From the NCBI GenBank assembly GCA_026392465.1, contig JAPLCA010000030.1, forward strand, positions 186,001-250,000: a stretch of 64,000 bases of DNA, given 5' to 3'. The notes beneath the pieces were generated by a model that saw nothing but the letters and a program-made list of their open reading frames with translations, searched no databases and was not told where the DNA came from. Below, piece by piece: positions 28,358 to 40,724 of this stretch. This DNA comes from Propionibacteriales bacterium. Its GTDB lineage: Bacteria > Actinomycetota > Actinomycetes > Propionibacteriales > Nocardioidaceae. Position 1 is the stretch's first letter; each line of letters opens with the position of its first letter. The position numbers and the translations under genes are program-made.

Positions 28358-29119
28358 TCAGACGGATGCGAGCCCGAGGTCGCCCGAGCGACCCGCGGTG
28401 ATGAGCTCGACGACCTGGGTGTTGGTGACGTCCTTCGTGGCGACGTCAGCGGCCACGCGGCCGAGGTACAGGGTGGTGATGCGGTCGGCGACCTCGAAGA
28501 CGTCGACCATGTTGTGGGAGATCAGCACGACGCCGAGTCCCTGGTCGGCGAGGCGGCGGACGAGGTCGAGGACCTGACGGGTCTGAGCGACGCCGAGGGC
28601 CGCGGTGGGCTCGTCGAGCAGCACGACCTTGGAGTTCCAGAGCACCGACTTCGCGATGGCGACGGTCTGGCGCTGGCCGCCGGACAGGCTGGCGACGCTC
28701 TGGCGCACCGACTTCACGGTGCGCACGGACAGCGACGCGAGCGTCTCGCGGGCGCGGGCCTCCATGGTGGCCTCGTCGAGCTGGGGGCCCTTCATGAGCT
28801 CGCGGCCGAGGAACATGTTCTCGACGATGTCGAGGTTGTCGCAGAGGGCGAGGTCCTGGTAGACGACCTCGATGCCGAGGTCGGCGGCGTCGCGCGGGCC
28901 GTGGATGTCGACCGGCTCGCCCTCGAAGTAGCGCTGGCCCGTGTCGGCGGAGTAGATGCCGGCGATGGTCTTGACGAGCGTCGACTTGCCGGCGCCGTTG
29001 TCGCCGACGAGCGCCGTGACCTGGCCGGGGTAGACGGCGAAGTCGACGTCGTGCAGGACGTGGACGGCGCCGAAGCTCTTGTTGATGCCGCGCAGCTCCA
29101 GCAGCGGGGTGGTGGTCAT
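28358..29119 (-). CDS. Sugar ABC transporter ATP-binding protein, single-domain (XylG/FrcA-type)
   Basis: 253 residues with one complete ABC domain: Walker A 'GDNGAGKST' near 41, signature 'LSGGQRQTVAIAKS' near 145, Walker B 'VVLLDEPTAALG' near 170 and H-loop 'LISHNM' near 202. Enteric XylG has two fused ABC domains (about 510 residues); this is the half-size form seen in FrcA-like importers, which works as a homodimer. It lies between the binding-protein gene and the permease gene, after a strong intercistronic hairpin. Confidence 0.92.
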   Translation of the reverse strand: MTTTPLLELRGINKSFGAVHVLHDVDFAVYPGQVTALVGDNGAGKSTLVKTIAGIYSADTGQRYFEGEPVDIHGPRDAADLGIEVVYQDLALCDNLDIVENMFLGRELMKGPQLDEATMEARARETLASLSVRTVKSVRQSVASLSGGQRQTVAIAKSVLWNSKVVLLDEPTAALGVAQTRQVLDLVRRLADQGLGVVLISHNMVDVFEVADRITTLYLGRVAADVATKDVTNTQVVELITAGRSGDLGLASV

Positions 29120-29186
29120 GGGGGTGTCTCCAGGGAGTCGCAGGAGGGCGGTCGGACGGTGCGGGCGCGGACGCGCCCAGCGTGAC

Positions 29187-29226
29187 TCCCGCGGGGGACG
29201 GTCTGGCAGGACCGTCCCCCGCGGGA
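29187..29226 (-). terminator. Intercistronic hairpin between binding-protein and ATPase genes
   Basis: A perfect 17-bp stem (29187-29203 with 29210-29226) with a 6-base loop begins 14 bases after the stop of the xylF-like gene, in the same transcript as the downstream ATPase and permease. There is no U tract. It probably stabilises or partly terminates the mRNA so that binding protein is made in excess. Confidence 0.7.
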
Positions 29227-29240
29227 CGTCGGGGTGGACG

Positions 29241-30323
29241 TCAGCTGATGCCGGCGTCCGCGCAGAGCTTCGCGAAGTCGTTGGCGCAGAGGTCGTCCTT
29301 GCTGACGCCTCCGTCGTCGACGACGTCCTTGACGTTGTCCTTCGTGATGGACTGCGGGGTCAGGAGGATCGAGGGAACCTCACGCTTGCCCTCGGAGTCC
29401 TCGGTGGTGCCGTTGGTCTCGGCCTTGTCGCCCTTGGCGAGCGCGATGGCCGCCTTGGCGAGCGCGCCGGCCTCCTGGGTGGCCGACTTGTACACCGACA
29501 TGCACTGGTCGCCCTTGAGGATGTTCTGCAGGCCCTCGACCGTGGCGTCCTGGCCGGTGACGGGCACCTTGCCCTCCTGGCCGTTCTTCTGGAGGATCGA
29601 GATGACCGAGCCGGCGAGGCCGTCGTTGGCCGCGTAGACGCCCTGGACGTCGCCGTCGACCTTCGTGTACAGCTGCTCGAAGATCGTGACGGCCTGCTCG
29701 TTGTCCCAGTCCGGGACGGCCTGCTCGCCGACGTTCTTGTACTTGCTGTTCTTGTCGAGGACGCTGTGCGCACCCTGGGAGAACAGCGTCGCGTTGTTGT
29801 CGGTGGGCGAGCCGTTCAGGTAGATGATGTTGGCGTCCTTGTCACCGAGGCACTGCTCGAGACCCTGGCCCTGCAGCTCGCCGACCTTGGTGTTGTCGAA
29901 CGAGACGTAGTAGTCGGCCGAGCCGCCCAGCGTGAGCCGGTCGTAGTCGATCGTCTTGACGCCCTGCTGCGCGGCCTTCTCCTCGATGGAGGCGCCGGAG
30001 TCGGAGTCGAGGTTGACGATCGCGAGGACGGTGACGCCGTCGGCGATCATGCTGTCGGCGATGGTGGCCATCTTGTCGGCGTCGCCCTCGGCGTTCTGGA
30101 TCTCGTACTTGACGCCGGCCTCCTTGAAGGCCTTCTCGAGCGCGGGACGGTCGGCCGACTCCCAGCGCACCGAGGACTTGGTGTCGGGGAGGATGACGCC
30201 GATCTTGCCCTCGTCACCCTTGCTGTCGCCGCCGTCGTTCCCCGAGTCGCTGCTGCCGCAGGCGCTCAGCATGAGCGTGGCACCCATGAGCCCGGCCAGC
30301 ACCAGATTGCGCGTCCGCTTCAC
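29241..30323 (-). CDS. D-xylose-type ABC transporter substrate-binding lipoprotein (XylF-like)
   Basis: 360 residues. A lipoprotein signal with lipobox LSAC (Cys22) is followed by a Gly/Asp/Ser-rich linker and a periplasmic-binding-protein type I domain. The domain has 'KIGVILPDTKSSVRWESADRP' near residue 40, the hinge motif 'YDRLTLGGSADYYVSFDN' near 125 and 'VYAANDGLAGSVISIL' near 230, typical of xylose-binding XylF/ChvE proteins. The GTG start has GGAGG 8 bases upstream. It is anchored outside the cytoplasmic membrane and feeds the permease and ATPase encoded downstream. Confidence 0.93.
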   Translation of the reverse strand: MKRTRNLVLAGLMGATLMLSACGSSDSGNDGGDSKGDEGKIGVILPDTKSSVRWESADRPALEKAFKEAGVKYEIQNAEGDADKMATIADSMIADGVTVLAIVNLDSDSGASIEEKAAQQGVKTIDYDRLTLGGSADYYVSFDNTKVGELQGQGLEQCLGDKDANIIYLNGSPTDNNATLFSQGAHSVLDKNSKYKNVGEQAVPDWDNEQAVTIFEQLYTKVDGDVQGVYAANDGLAGSVISILQKNGQEGKVPVTGQDATVEGLQNILKGDQCMSVYKSATQEAGALAKAAIALAKGDKAETNGTTEDSEGKREVPSILLTPQSITKDNVKDVVDDGGVSKDDLCANDFAKLCADAGIS

Positions 30324-30384
30324 ACGAACCGCCTCCTTGATTCATCTCGCGCGACACGGAGACGACATCTGATCGACACCCGGA

Positions 30385-30401
30385 CGCAATTGTTGTTTGC
30401 G
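30385..30401. promoter_or_regulatory. Inverted repeat upstream of the xylF-like gene
   Basis: CGCAA-N7-TTGCG in an A/T-rich patch (TTGTTGTTTG inside), about 60 bases upstream of the GTG start, at promoter distance. It differs from the TTCGTTC/GAACGAA site before xylB, so the two halves of the locus may use different regulators (there are two ROK genes). Confidence 0.4.
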
Positions 30402-30567
30402 TGAACCTATCGCGTGATCGGGGTCACGTCCAGCACCTTGGAGCAATAAGGTGTCGCGGACAACGAATTTCTTCCGCGGGTCGGCACCGGGGCGCTCCTC
30501 CCCCGCCGCGTGGACGGTCCGCCGCAGGCGGGTTGGCGACGCGCGATGCTGCGTTCGCGCGCCCTGG

Positions 30568-30617
30568 GCGGTGGATCTGCCACCTTCTGAGCGCTCTTCA
30601 GGTGGCAGATCCACCGC
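30568..30617. repeat. 18-bp perfect hairpin module (copy B)
   Basis: Arms 30568-30585 and 30600-30617 (GCGGTGGATCTGCCACCT and its reverse complement) enclose a 14-base loop. A degenerate version with the same CGGTGGAT/ATCCACCG ends is in copy A at 16701-16748. Confidence 0.85.
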
Positions 30618-30635
30618 TGAGCGGGCGAGCGGTGT

Positions 30636-30685
30636 GAAGGATTCTTCCTTCTCGTGGAACGGTCCACGAGAAGGAAGAATCCTTC
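30636..30685. repeat. 23-bp perfect hairpin module (copy B)
   Basis: Arms 30636-30658 and 30663-30685 are exact reverse complements around the 4-base loop ACGG. The inner sequence GAAGGATTCTTCCTT is itself nearly palindromic. A remnant (CACGAAGGAAGAATCGTG) is seen in copy C near 62777. It is too long for a typical terminator; more like a repeat arm or an RNA hairpin. Confidence 0.85.
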
Positions 30686-31028
30686 GTCCCCCCAACCCAA
30701 ACGGCACCCAAGATTCTGCATTCACGCGAACCAGACCGAACGCTTCTGCGTTCACGACGGGATCCCGTAGCAAACGCAGAAGCCTTCGAGTCCCAACGCA
30801 CGAACGCAGAATCCTGCGTCCCACAGCGCGAGCCACAGCCCGAGACCCGAAGCCGGCTCCCGCCCAGCTGCACGGTCGAGGCCCTTTCGGAGCGCAGGAC
30901 GAGGACAAGCCGCGCCGACGCAGCCGCAGGACGACGCCGAACCGCGCAGCCCCACCCGCAGGACGACCACCCCCACGCACCACCGCCCGCCACCCCTCAG
31001 GGGCGGCGGGCGGTGGTGAGGTGCGGAG

Positions 31029-32216
31029 TCAGGCGTGCGCGGCGGCCTTGAGCGCCTCGGCGCGGCTGGTGTCCTCCCACGGCAGGCCGGGGCGGCCGAA
31101 GTGGCCGTAGGCGGCGGTCTGCGCGTAGATGGGGCGGAGCAGGTCGAGGTCGCGGACGATGGCGCCGGGGCGCAGGTCGAAGACCTCGAGGACGGCCTCG
31201 CGGATGGTGTCGACCGGGACGGTCTCGGTGCCGTAGGTGTCGACGTAGAAGCCGACCGGCTTGGCGACGCCGATCGCGTACGCGACCTGCACCTCGGCCT
31301 TGGTGGCGAGGCCGGCGGCGACGATGTTCTTCGCCACCCAGCGCATCGCGTACGCGGCGGAGCGGTCGACCTTGCTCGGGTCCTTGCCGGAGAACGCGCC
31401 ACCGCCGTGGCGGGCGTAGCCGCCGTAGGTGTCGACGATGATCTTGCGGCCGGTGAGGCCGACGTCGCCCATGGGGCCGCCGATGACGAACCGGCCGGTC
31501 GGGTTGACGTGCAGCTTGTAGTCGCTGGAGTCGATGTCGTACTGGCCGAGGACGACGTCGATGACGTGCTCCTTGACGTCGCCACGCAGCTGGCCGTCGA
31601 GGTCGATGCCCTCCTCGTGCTGCGTCGACACGACGATCGCCTCGACACGCTTCGGCTTGTCGTCGTCGCCGTACTCGATGGTCACCTGGGTCTTGCCGTC
31701 GGCGCGCAGGTAGGGCAGCGTGCCGTTCTTGCGCACCTCGGTGAGCCGCTCGGCGAGCCGGTGGGCGATGGTGATCGGGAGCGGCATCAGCTCGGGGGTC
31801 TCGTCGATCGCGAAGCCGAACATCAGGCCCTGGTCGCCGGCGCCCTGCAGGTCGAGCGGGTCGACGGAGCCGTCGGCGCGGTTCTCGAACGCGGTGTCGA
31901 CGCCCTGGGCGATGTCGGGGCTCTGCGCGTCGAGGGTGATCTGCACGGCGCAGGACTCGCCGTCGAAGCCCTTGACGGACGAGTCGTAGCCGATCTCGAG
32001 GACCCGGTCGCGGGCGATGCGGGCGATGTCGGCGTAGGCCTCCGTGGTGACCTCGCCGCCCACGAGGACGAGACCGGTCGTCACGTACGTCTCGCACGCG
32101 ACACGGCTCTTGGGGTCCTCGGCGAGCAGCGCGTCGAGCACGCTGTCACTGATCTGGTCGGCGATCTTGTCGGGGTGGCCCTCGGTCACCGACTCGGACG
32201 TGAAGAAGCGGCTCAC
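31029..32216 (-). CDS. metK: S-adenosylmethionine synthetase
   Basis: 395-residue cytosolic enzyme making SAM from methionine and ATP. Conserved segments are '[18 protein letters not shown]' at the N-terminus, the ATP-binding '[12 protein letters not shown]' near residue 120, and the P-loop-like '[19 protein letters not shown]' near 280. I use the GTG at 32216 ([13 protein letters not shown]...) with AGGAGAG upstream, since the open frame upstream is unconserved. No SAM riboswitch is visible in the 83 bases before it. Downstream lies repeat copy B. Confidence 0.97.
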   Translation of the reverse strand: MSRFFTSESVTEGHPDKIADQISDSVLDALLAEDPKSRVACETYVTTGLVLVGGEVTTEAYADIARIARDRVLEIGYDSSVKGFDGESCAVQITLDAQSPDIAQGVDTAFENRADGSVDPLDLQGAGDQGLMFGFAIDETPELMPLPITIAHRLAERLTEVRKNGTLPYLRADGKTQVTIEYGDDDKPKRVEAIVVSTQHEEGIDLDGQLRGDVKEHVIDVVLGQYDIDSSDYKLHVNPTGRFVIGGPMGDVGLTGRKIIVDTYGGYARHGGGAFSGKDPSKVDRSAAYAMRWVAKNIVAAGLATKAEVQVAYAIGVAKPVGFYVDTYGTETVPVDTIREAVLEVFDLRPGAIVRDLDLLRPIYAQTAAYGHFGRPGLPWEDTSRAEALKAAAHA

Positions 32217-32299
32217 TCGATCTCTCCTGTTGACTGGATGCGCTGGCGCCCGACGGCGTCGGACGGTGTGCGGGGTGGCTCCCCGGAGTGTAACGACGC

Positions 32300-33553
32300 T
32301 CAGCGCGAAGGGTTCTGCCGTCCCGAGCGTCGGACGATCTCGTCCCACAGGGTGTGGGCGAGCCTCGACTTGGAGCCCGGCGGGACGGGCACCTCGCTGC
32401 CGTCGGCGGCCAGGATGACGGCCTCGGTGTCCTCGCGTCCGAAGACCTTGCCGTCGCTGACGTCGTTGACGACGAGCAGCTCGCAGCCCTTGCGCTCGAG
32501 CTTGGCGCGGCCGTGCCCGGCGACGCTGGCGTTCTCGTCGCCGGTCTCGGCGGCGAAGCCGACGATGAACGGGCGTCGGGACTCGGCGCGGTCGCGTACG
32601 AGGCCGGCGAGGATGTCGGCGTTCTCGACGAGCTCGACGACCGGGGTGCGCCCGTCGTCGCGCTTCTTGATCTTGCTGCCGGAGACGTCCGCGGGCCGGA
32701 AGTCGGCGGGGGCCGCCGCCATGACGACGACGTCGGCGCGGGCCGCGGCCTCGACCACGGCGGCGTGCAGCTCGGCGGTCGTGACGACCTCGACCACGTC
32801 GACACCGGCCGGGGCGGGCAGCCCGACGTTGGCGGCGACCAGGGTGACCGTCGCGCCGCGCGCGACCGCGGCCTGGGCGATGGCGATGCCCTGCAGCCCG
32901 GACGACCGGTTGCCGAGGTAGCGCACCGGGTCGAGGAACTCGCGGGTGCCACCGGCAGAGACCACGACGTGCTGCCCGACGAGGTCCGGCTCGTGCGCGT
33001 CGAGCACGTCCTGGCAGACCGCGAACAGCTGGTCAGGCTCCGGGAGCCGACCCTTGCCGGTGTCGGTGCCCGTGAGCCGTCCGGCGGCGGGCTCGACCAC
33101 GAGCACGCCGCGCGAGCGCAGCGTCTCCACGTTGGCCTGGGTGGCCGCATGCTCCCACATCTCGGTGTGCATAGCCGGAGCGAGCACCACCGGGCATCGC
33201 GCCGTCAGCAGGGTGTTGGTGAGCAGGTCGTCGGCGAGACCGTGCGCGGCCTTCGCGAGCAGGTCGGCGGTCGCCGGTGCGACGACCACGAGGTCGGCCC
33301 CCTGGCCGAGCCGGACGTGGGGCACCTCGTGCACGTCGGACCACACGTCGGTGGCGACGGGCTGGCCGCTCAGCGCCTCCCACGTGGGCGCGCCCACGAA
33401 CTGCAGCGCGGACCGGGTCGGCACGACGCGGACGTCGTGCCCCGACTCGGTGAACAGGCGCAGCAGGGACGCCACCTTGTAGGCGGCGATGCCCCCGCCC
33501 ACGCCCAGCACGACACGGGGACGTCGGACGTCACCCTGCACGGGATCGCTCAT
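32300..33553 (-). CDS. coaBC: Bifunctional phosphopantothenoylcysteine decarboxylase/phosphopantothenate-cysteine ligase
   Basis: 417 residues catalysing two consecutive steps of coenzyme A synthesis. The N-terminal flavoprotein CoaC domain has the FMN site '[11 protein letters not shown]', and its active-site region '[15 protein letters not shown]' is near residue 125. The C-terminal CoaB domain begins near 190 with '[22 protein letters not shown]' and contains the 'KIKKRDD' CTP-site lysines near 290. Full length. It is transcribed after rpoZ with a 10-base gap, the usual actinobacterial order gmk-rpoZ-coaBC-metK. Confidence 0.97.
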   Translation of the reverse strand: MSDPVQGDVRRPRVVLGVGGGIAAYKVASLLRLFTESGHDVRVVPTRSALQFVGAPTWEALSGQPVATDVWSDVHEVPHVRLGQGADLVVVAPATADLLAKAAHGLADDLLTNTLLTARCPVVLAPAMHTEMWEHAATQANVETLRSRGVLVVEPAAGRLTGTDTGKGRLPEPDQLFAVCQDVLDAHEPDLVGQHVVVSAGGTREFLDPVRYLGNRSSGLQGIAIAQAAVARGATVTLVAANVGLPAPAGVDVVEVVTTAELHAAVVEAAARADVVVMAAAPADFRPADVSGSKIKKRDDGRTPVVELVENADILAGLVRDRAESRRPFIVGFAAETGDENASVAGHGRAKLERKGCELLVVNDVSDGKVFGREDTEAVILAADGSEVPVPPGSKSRLAHTLWDEIVRRSGRQNPSR

Positions 33554-33563
33554 GCGGCGCAGG

Positions 33564-33872
33564 TCAGACCTGGGACGACGCAGCAGCCCCGTTGCTCTGG
33601 TAGCCCTCGCTGCCGTCGGTCTCCTCGACCGTCAGCAGGTCCGCGTTGATCTCGCGCAGGGCGATGGAGAGCGGCTTCTCCTGGACCTCGGTCTCGAGCA
33701 GCGGTCCGACGTACTCCAGCAGGCCCTCGCCGAGCTGGGAGTAGTACGCGTTGATCTGGCGCGCACGCTTGGCGCTGTAGAGCACCAGCTTGTACTTGGA
33801 GTCGGCCTTGTCGAGCAGGTCGTCGATGGGCGGGTTCGTGATGCCCTCGGCCACGGAACGCGTGCTGGTCAC
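33564..33872 (-). CDS. rpoZ: RNA polymerase omega subunit
   Basis: 102 residues. The conserved omega core '[32 protein letters not shown]' spans residues 13-44, followed by '[11 protein letters not shown]' and a Gly/Ser/Ala-rich tail. Omega helps assemble beta' into RNA polymerase. The GTG start follows gmk by 36 bases. Position between gmk and coaBC is typical. Confidence 0.96.
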   Translation of the reverse strand: MTSTRSVAEGITNPPIDDLLDKADSKYKLVLYSAKRARQINAYYSQLGEGLLEYVGPLLETEVQEKPLSIALREINADLLTVEETDGSEGYQSNGAAASSQV

Positions 33873-33908
33873 TGTGCCTCGCAGAGAATGGATGGCGGAA
33901 AGTTCGGG

Positions 33909-34505
33909 TCAGGCCCGCGCGGGCCCGTCGAACAAGTCTATCAACTCCCGGCACGCGGCCCGGACGTCGGTGTTGACGATGGTGAGATCGAACTCGGCCT
34001 CGGCCGCGAGCTCCTCGCGGGCGGTGCGCAGTCGGCGCTCCCGCTCCTCGGGGCCCTCGGTGCCGCGCCCGACGAGCCGTCGCTCGAGCTCCTCGAACGA
34101 CGGCGGCGCGAGGAAGCACATGAGGGCGTCCGGCATGGCGTGGCGCACCTGCCGCGCACCCTGCAGGTCGAGCTCGAGGAGTGCGGGCTCCCCCGCGTCC
34201 AGGCGCGCCTCGACCGGGCCGCGCGGCGTGCCGTAGCGGTGCCGACCGTGCACGACGGCCCACTCGAGCAGCCCGTCGGTCTCGACCAGCCGGTCGAACT
34301 CGGTCTCGCTGACGAAGTGGTAGTGCACGCCCTCCCGCTCGCCGGGTCGCGGGGGGCGCGTCGTCGCGGACACCGAGATCCAGATGTCCGGTCGCTCCCG
34401 GCGCACGCACGCGGCGACCGTCCCCTTGCCGACCGCGGTCGGACCGGCGAGGACGACGAGCCGGGAGCGGCCTGCTGACTCGGACGTGGCCGGGTCAGCG
34501 CTCAC
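33909..34505 (-). CDS. gmk: Guanylate kinase
   Basis: 198 residues phosphorylating GMP to GDP. The P-loop reads 'GPTAVGKGT' (usual consensus GPSGVGKST/GT), near residue 22. The GMP-binding '[21 protein letters not shown]' is near 44, and '[14 protein letters not shown]' with the Walker B position is near 108. The GTG start lies inside the end of mihF (11-base overlap), so translation is coupled to it. Complete length. Confidence 0.96.
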   Translation of the reverse strand: MSADPATSESAGRSRLVVLAGPTAVGKGTVAACVRRERPDIWISVSATTRPPRPGEREGVHYHFVSETEFDRLVETDGLLEWAVVHGRHRYGTPRGPVEARLDAGEPALLELDLQGARQVRHAMPDALMCFLAPPSFEELERRLVGRGTEGPEERERRLRTAREELAAEAEFDLTIVNTDVRAACRELIDLFDGPARA

Positions 34506-34818
34506 GGCTGCCGAACTCGCGCAGCAGCGCCTGCACCTGGTTGACGCCCAGGCCGCGCAGCCGGCGGCTGTCGGCGATGCCGATGCGCTCCATGATCTCC
34601 TTCGCGCGGACCTTGCCGACGCCCGGCATCGACTGCAGCAGGTCGCTCACCTTGAGCTTGGCGATGACGTCGTCCACCCGCGCCTCGTTGATCACGTCGG
34701 CCAGGCTGGCGCCGGAGTGCTTGAGGCGGTTCTTCACCTCGGCACGCACCTGCCGGGCCTGCGCGGCCTTGGCGAGGGCGGCCTGCCGCTGCTCGGGGGT
34801 CAGCTGTGGGAGGGCCAC
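34495..34818 (-). CDS. mihF: Mycobacterial-type integration host factor
   Basis: 107-residue basic nucleoid protein unrelated to the enteric IHF heterodimer. The N-terminal helix is '[28 protein letters not shown]', and the helix-two-turn-helix region '[22 protein letters not shown]' near residues 62-83 binds DNA without strong sequence preference. It is essential in mycobacteria and shapes the chromosome. GTG start with AGAGGAC upstream. Its presence next to gmk is diagnostic for Actinobacteria. Confidence 0.95.
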   Translation of the reverse strand: MALPQLTPEQRQAALAKAAQARQVRAEVKNRLKHSGASLADVINEARVDDVIAKLKVSDLLQSMPGVGKVRAKEIMERIGIADSRRLRGLGVNQVQALLREFGSRER

Positions 34819-34879
34819 GATGTCGTCCTCTCTCGTGCCGGGCGCGTCGTCGGGCCGGCGTGGGCGGGATGCGGGGCGG

Positions 34880-35323
34880 TCACTTGAGGGTGATCTCGCA
34901 CTCGGTCTTCGCGTTCTTCACGACGGCCGTCCGCTGGGCCGAGGTGTCGTTGAACTTCTCGTAGGCGTCGTTGAGGGTGCTGAGCTGCGTCTCGTCCAGC
35001 TTGGCCACGACGGCCTTGTCCTTCATGTCCTCCAGCGGCAGGCCGACCTTCTTCTGCGCCGCGAGCACGCCGTCGGTGACGTCGGCCAGCGCGGCCCAGT
35101 CCTTGCGGACGGACGCGGGCGCCTCCTTCGCGACGGTCCGGAAGGCCTTCGCGTAGGACGTGTAGCCCGCGTCGGTCCGGGTCTTGCCGAAGGAGTTGAG
35201 CGCGTCCGCGTTCTTCTCGATGGCCGAGCAGTACGGGCTCTGGCCGCTGCACCCGGTGAGCAGCAGGGTCGTCAGCGCGGCCGCGGCAGCCGTGGCGACG
35301 TGCTTCGCACGGGGTCGCGTCAT
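34880..35323 (-). CDS. Small secreted lipoprotein of unknown function
   Basis: 147 residues from the ATG at 35323 (GAGGAG just upstream). A basic n-region (MTRPRAKHV), a hydrophobic core and the lipobox LLTGC (Cys at about residue 25) indicate lipid anchoring outside the membrane. The mature part is Lys/Asp/Ala-rich and predicted helical, with two further cysteines near each end ('SPYCSAI' and 'KTECEI') that could form a disulfide. No named domain is recognised. It sits between pyrF and mihF; related actinobacteria often have a different small gene here. Confidence 0.8.
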   Translation of the reverse strand: MTRPRAKHVATAAAAALTTLLLTGCSGQSPYCSAIEKNADALNSFGKTRTDAGYTSYAKAFRTVAKEAPASVRKDWAALADVTDGVLAAQKKVGLPLEDMKDKAVVAKLDETQLSTLNDAYEKFNDTSAQRTAVVKNAKTECEITLK

Positions 35324-35389
35324 GCGGGTCTCCTCGAGGGGGTCGGGATGCTCTGACCAGGGCCGACGGACGTCGGCCACGAGGGGAGC

Positions 35390-36201
35390 CTACAACTGCA
35401 GGGAGTCGTTCACGGCGACGGCGGCGCCGCGCAGGGCGGCCACGTCGGGTCCGGCCTGCAGCACCTGTCGCGACGTGGACGGCAGCACGTGCCGGGTGAC
35501 GCCGGCGAAGATGCGGCGCAGGTCGTCGACGGTCCCGCCCTGGCTGCCGAACCCGGGCACGAGCAGCGGCCCGTTCACGTCGAGGTCCTCGTCGGTAGAC
35601 CCGATGGTCGCCCCCACGACGGCGCCGTAGGAGCCCATCGGCGTCGCGCCCGTGTTCGCCTCGCGCAGCGCCGCGAGGACGTCACCGGCGACCGTCCGGC
35701 CGGAGCCCGCCGTGGCGTGCTGCACCTGCGGCCCCTCCGGGTTCGAGGTGAGCGCCAGGACGAAGACCCCGGCGTCGTTCTTCTCGGCCTCCTCCAGGAA
35801 CGGCGCGAGCGAGCCGAACCCGAGGAACGGGCTGACGGTCACCGCGTCGGCCGCCATCGGGCTGTCCTCGTCGAGGTAGGCCTCGGCGTAGGCCGCCGCG
35901 GTCGAGCCGATGTCGCCGCGCTTGACGTCGAGCACGGTGAGCGTGCCCGTGTGGCGCAGGTCCTGCAGCGTGCGCTCGAGGATCGCGACGCCGCGTGACC
36001 CGAAGCGCTCGAAGAAGGCCGACTGCGGCTTCACGAACGCGACCTGGCCGGCGAACGCCTCCACGCAGGCGGCGGCGAACCGTTCCAGCCCCTCGAGCGT
36101 GTCGCCCACGCCCCACGCCTCCAGCAGCGACGCGTGCGGGTCGATGCCGACGCAGACCGGGCCGTACGCGTCCATCGCGGCACGGGCCCGCGATCCGAAG
36201 C

Positions 36202-36205
<4 letters not shown>
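35390..36205 (-). CDS. pyrF: Orotidine 5'-phosphate decarboxylase
   Basis: 271 residues, last enzyme of UMP synthesis (OMP to UMP plus CO2). The catalytic loop '[13 protein letters not shown]' near residue 88 holds the Asp/Lys charge network. The N-terminal 'VGIDPH' and later '[11 protein letters not shown]' place it in the longer actinobacterial PyrF subfamily rather than the short E. coli type. The GTG start overlaps the carB stop (GTGA). It closes the pyrR-B-C-carA-carB-pyrF operon. Confidence 0.96.
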
Positions 36206-39521
<3,316 letters not shown>

Positions 39522-39522
<1 letters not shown>

Positions 39523-40724
39523 CAGTCGGTCACCTTCGCGTGGTCGGGGGCGTGGTCGGTCATCAGCTGGACGAACCGGTCGAACAGGTAGGCCGCGTCG
39601 TGCGGGCCGGCGGCCGCCTCCGGGTGGTACTGGACGCTGAACGCGGGGCCGTCGACGAGCGCGACCCCCTCCACGACCTGGTCGTTGAGACCGACGTGGG
39701 TCACGTGCGCGTCGCCGTAGGGCGTCTCGAACGTGCCGTCGAGCGGCGCGTCGACCGCGAAGCCGTGGTTCTGGCTCGTGATCTCGACCTTGCCGGTGGT
39801 GCGGTCCTGCACGGGCTGGTTGATGCCCCGGTGGCCGTACTTGAGCTTGTAGGTGCCGCGGCCGAGGGCCCGGCCCAGCATCTGGTTGCCCAGGCAGATC
39901 CCGAAGTACGGGATGCGTCGCTCGAGCACCTCGCGCAGCACGCCGACGACGTGGTCGGCGGTGGCGGGGTCGCCCGGACCGTTGGACATGAAGACACCGT
40001 CCGGCCCCTTTCCGTCGGCACCGACCGCCAGCACGTCGTCGATGGTCGAGGAGGCGGGCAGCACGTGCACCTCGATCCCACGCTCGGCCAGCCGGCGCGG
40101 GGTCATGCCCTTGATGCCGAGGTCGACGGCGGCCACGGTGAACCGCCTCTCCCCCACGGCAGGCACCACGTAGGGCTCGGGCGTGGTGACGTCGTCGAGG
40201 AAGCTGGAGCCCTCCATCGAGGGCGCCTCGTTGACCAGCGCGACGAGCGCGTCGAGCGAGCCCTCGACGTGCTGCGGCTCGCTGCTGATGGCCGCGCGCA
40301 TCGAGCCGCGCTCGCGCAGGTGGCGGGTGAGGGCGCGGGTGTCGACGGCACTGATGCCGACGACGCCCTGCTCGGTGAGCAGGTCGTCGAGCGACCGGTT
40401 GGAGCGCCAGCTGCTCCGCACGCGGGAGGGGTCGCGCACGACGTAGCCGTCGACCCACACACGTCGGGACTCGAAGTCCTCGTCGTTCACCCCGGTGTTG
40501 CCGATGTGCGGCGCCGTCATGACGACGATCTGGCCGCGGTAGGAGGGGTCGGTGAGCGTCTCCTGGTACCCGGTCATGCCGGTGGCGAAGACGATCTCGG
40601 CGATGGTCGTGCCCTGGGCGCCGAAGGACTCGCCGCGGAACGTGCGACCGTCCTCGAGCACCAGCACGGCGGGGGTGCCGGGCGCCGGGCGGCGGGAGGA
40701 GCCGGCTTCGTGGGTCTGGGTCAT
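39522..40724 (-). CDS. carA: Carbamoyl-phosphate synthase small (glutamine amidotransferase) subunit
   Basis: 400 residues. The CPSase small-chain domain is N-terminal. The class I glutaminase is C-terminal, with nucleophile Cys in '[16 protein letters not shown]' (near 275) and His/Glu in '[12 protein letters not shown]' (near 365). It delivers ammonia to CarB. The first 19 residues, before the conserved '[14 protein letters not shown]', include '[13 protein letters not shown]'. That stretch is encoded by the 40-bp dispersed element also found in pyrB and aroB, here in the opposite orientation relative to the gene. ATGA overlap with pyrC. Confidence 0.97.
40667..40706 (-). repeat. 40-bp intragenic dispersed element, copy 1 (in carA)
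   Basis: On the minus strand it reads GCCGGCTCCTCCCGCCGCCC then GGCGCCCGGCACCCCCGCCG. It aligns without gaps to the plus strand of pyrB (42550-42589; 5 differences in 40) and of aroB (52847-52886). Here it is read in the carA sense as part of the extra N-terminal residues. Confidence 0.8.

Larger units (their letters stand above)
30540..31000. repeat. Long palindromic intergenic repeat, copy B (most complete)
   Basis: This occupies most of the 705-bp gene-free stretch 30324-31028 between metK and the xylF-like gene. In order it holds a GGTGGATCTGCC hairpin, a 23-bp perfect hairpin, the GACGGGATCCCGT-centred palindrome (about 30711-30820), and an outer arm with 'CCGAGACCCGAAGCCGG...CCCAGCTGCACGGTCGAGGCC'-like sequence and repeated 'CGCAGGACGA' units. 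The outer arm matches the outer arms of copy C on the opposite strand. No ORF of plausible coding quality is inside. Confidence 0.85.

Noticed and set aside
32217-32299. SAM riboswitch upstream of metK
   Set aside because: Only 83 bases, no matching helices or conserved core seen.
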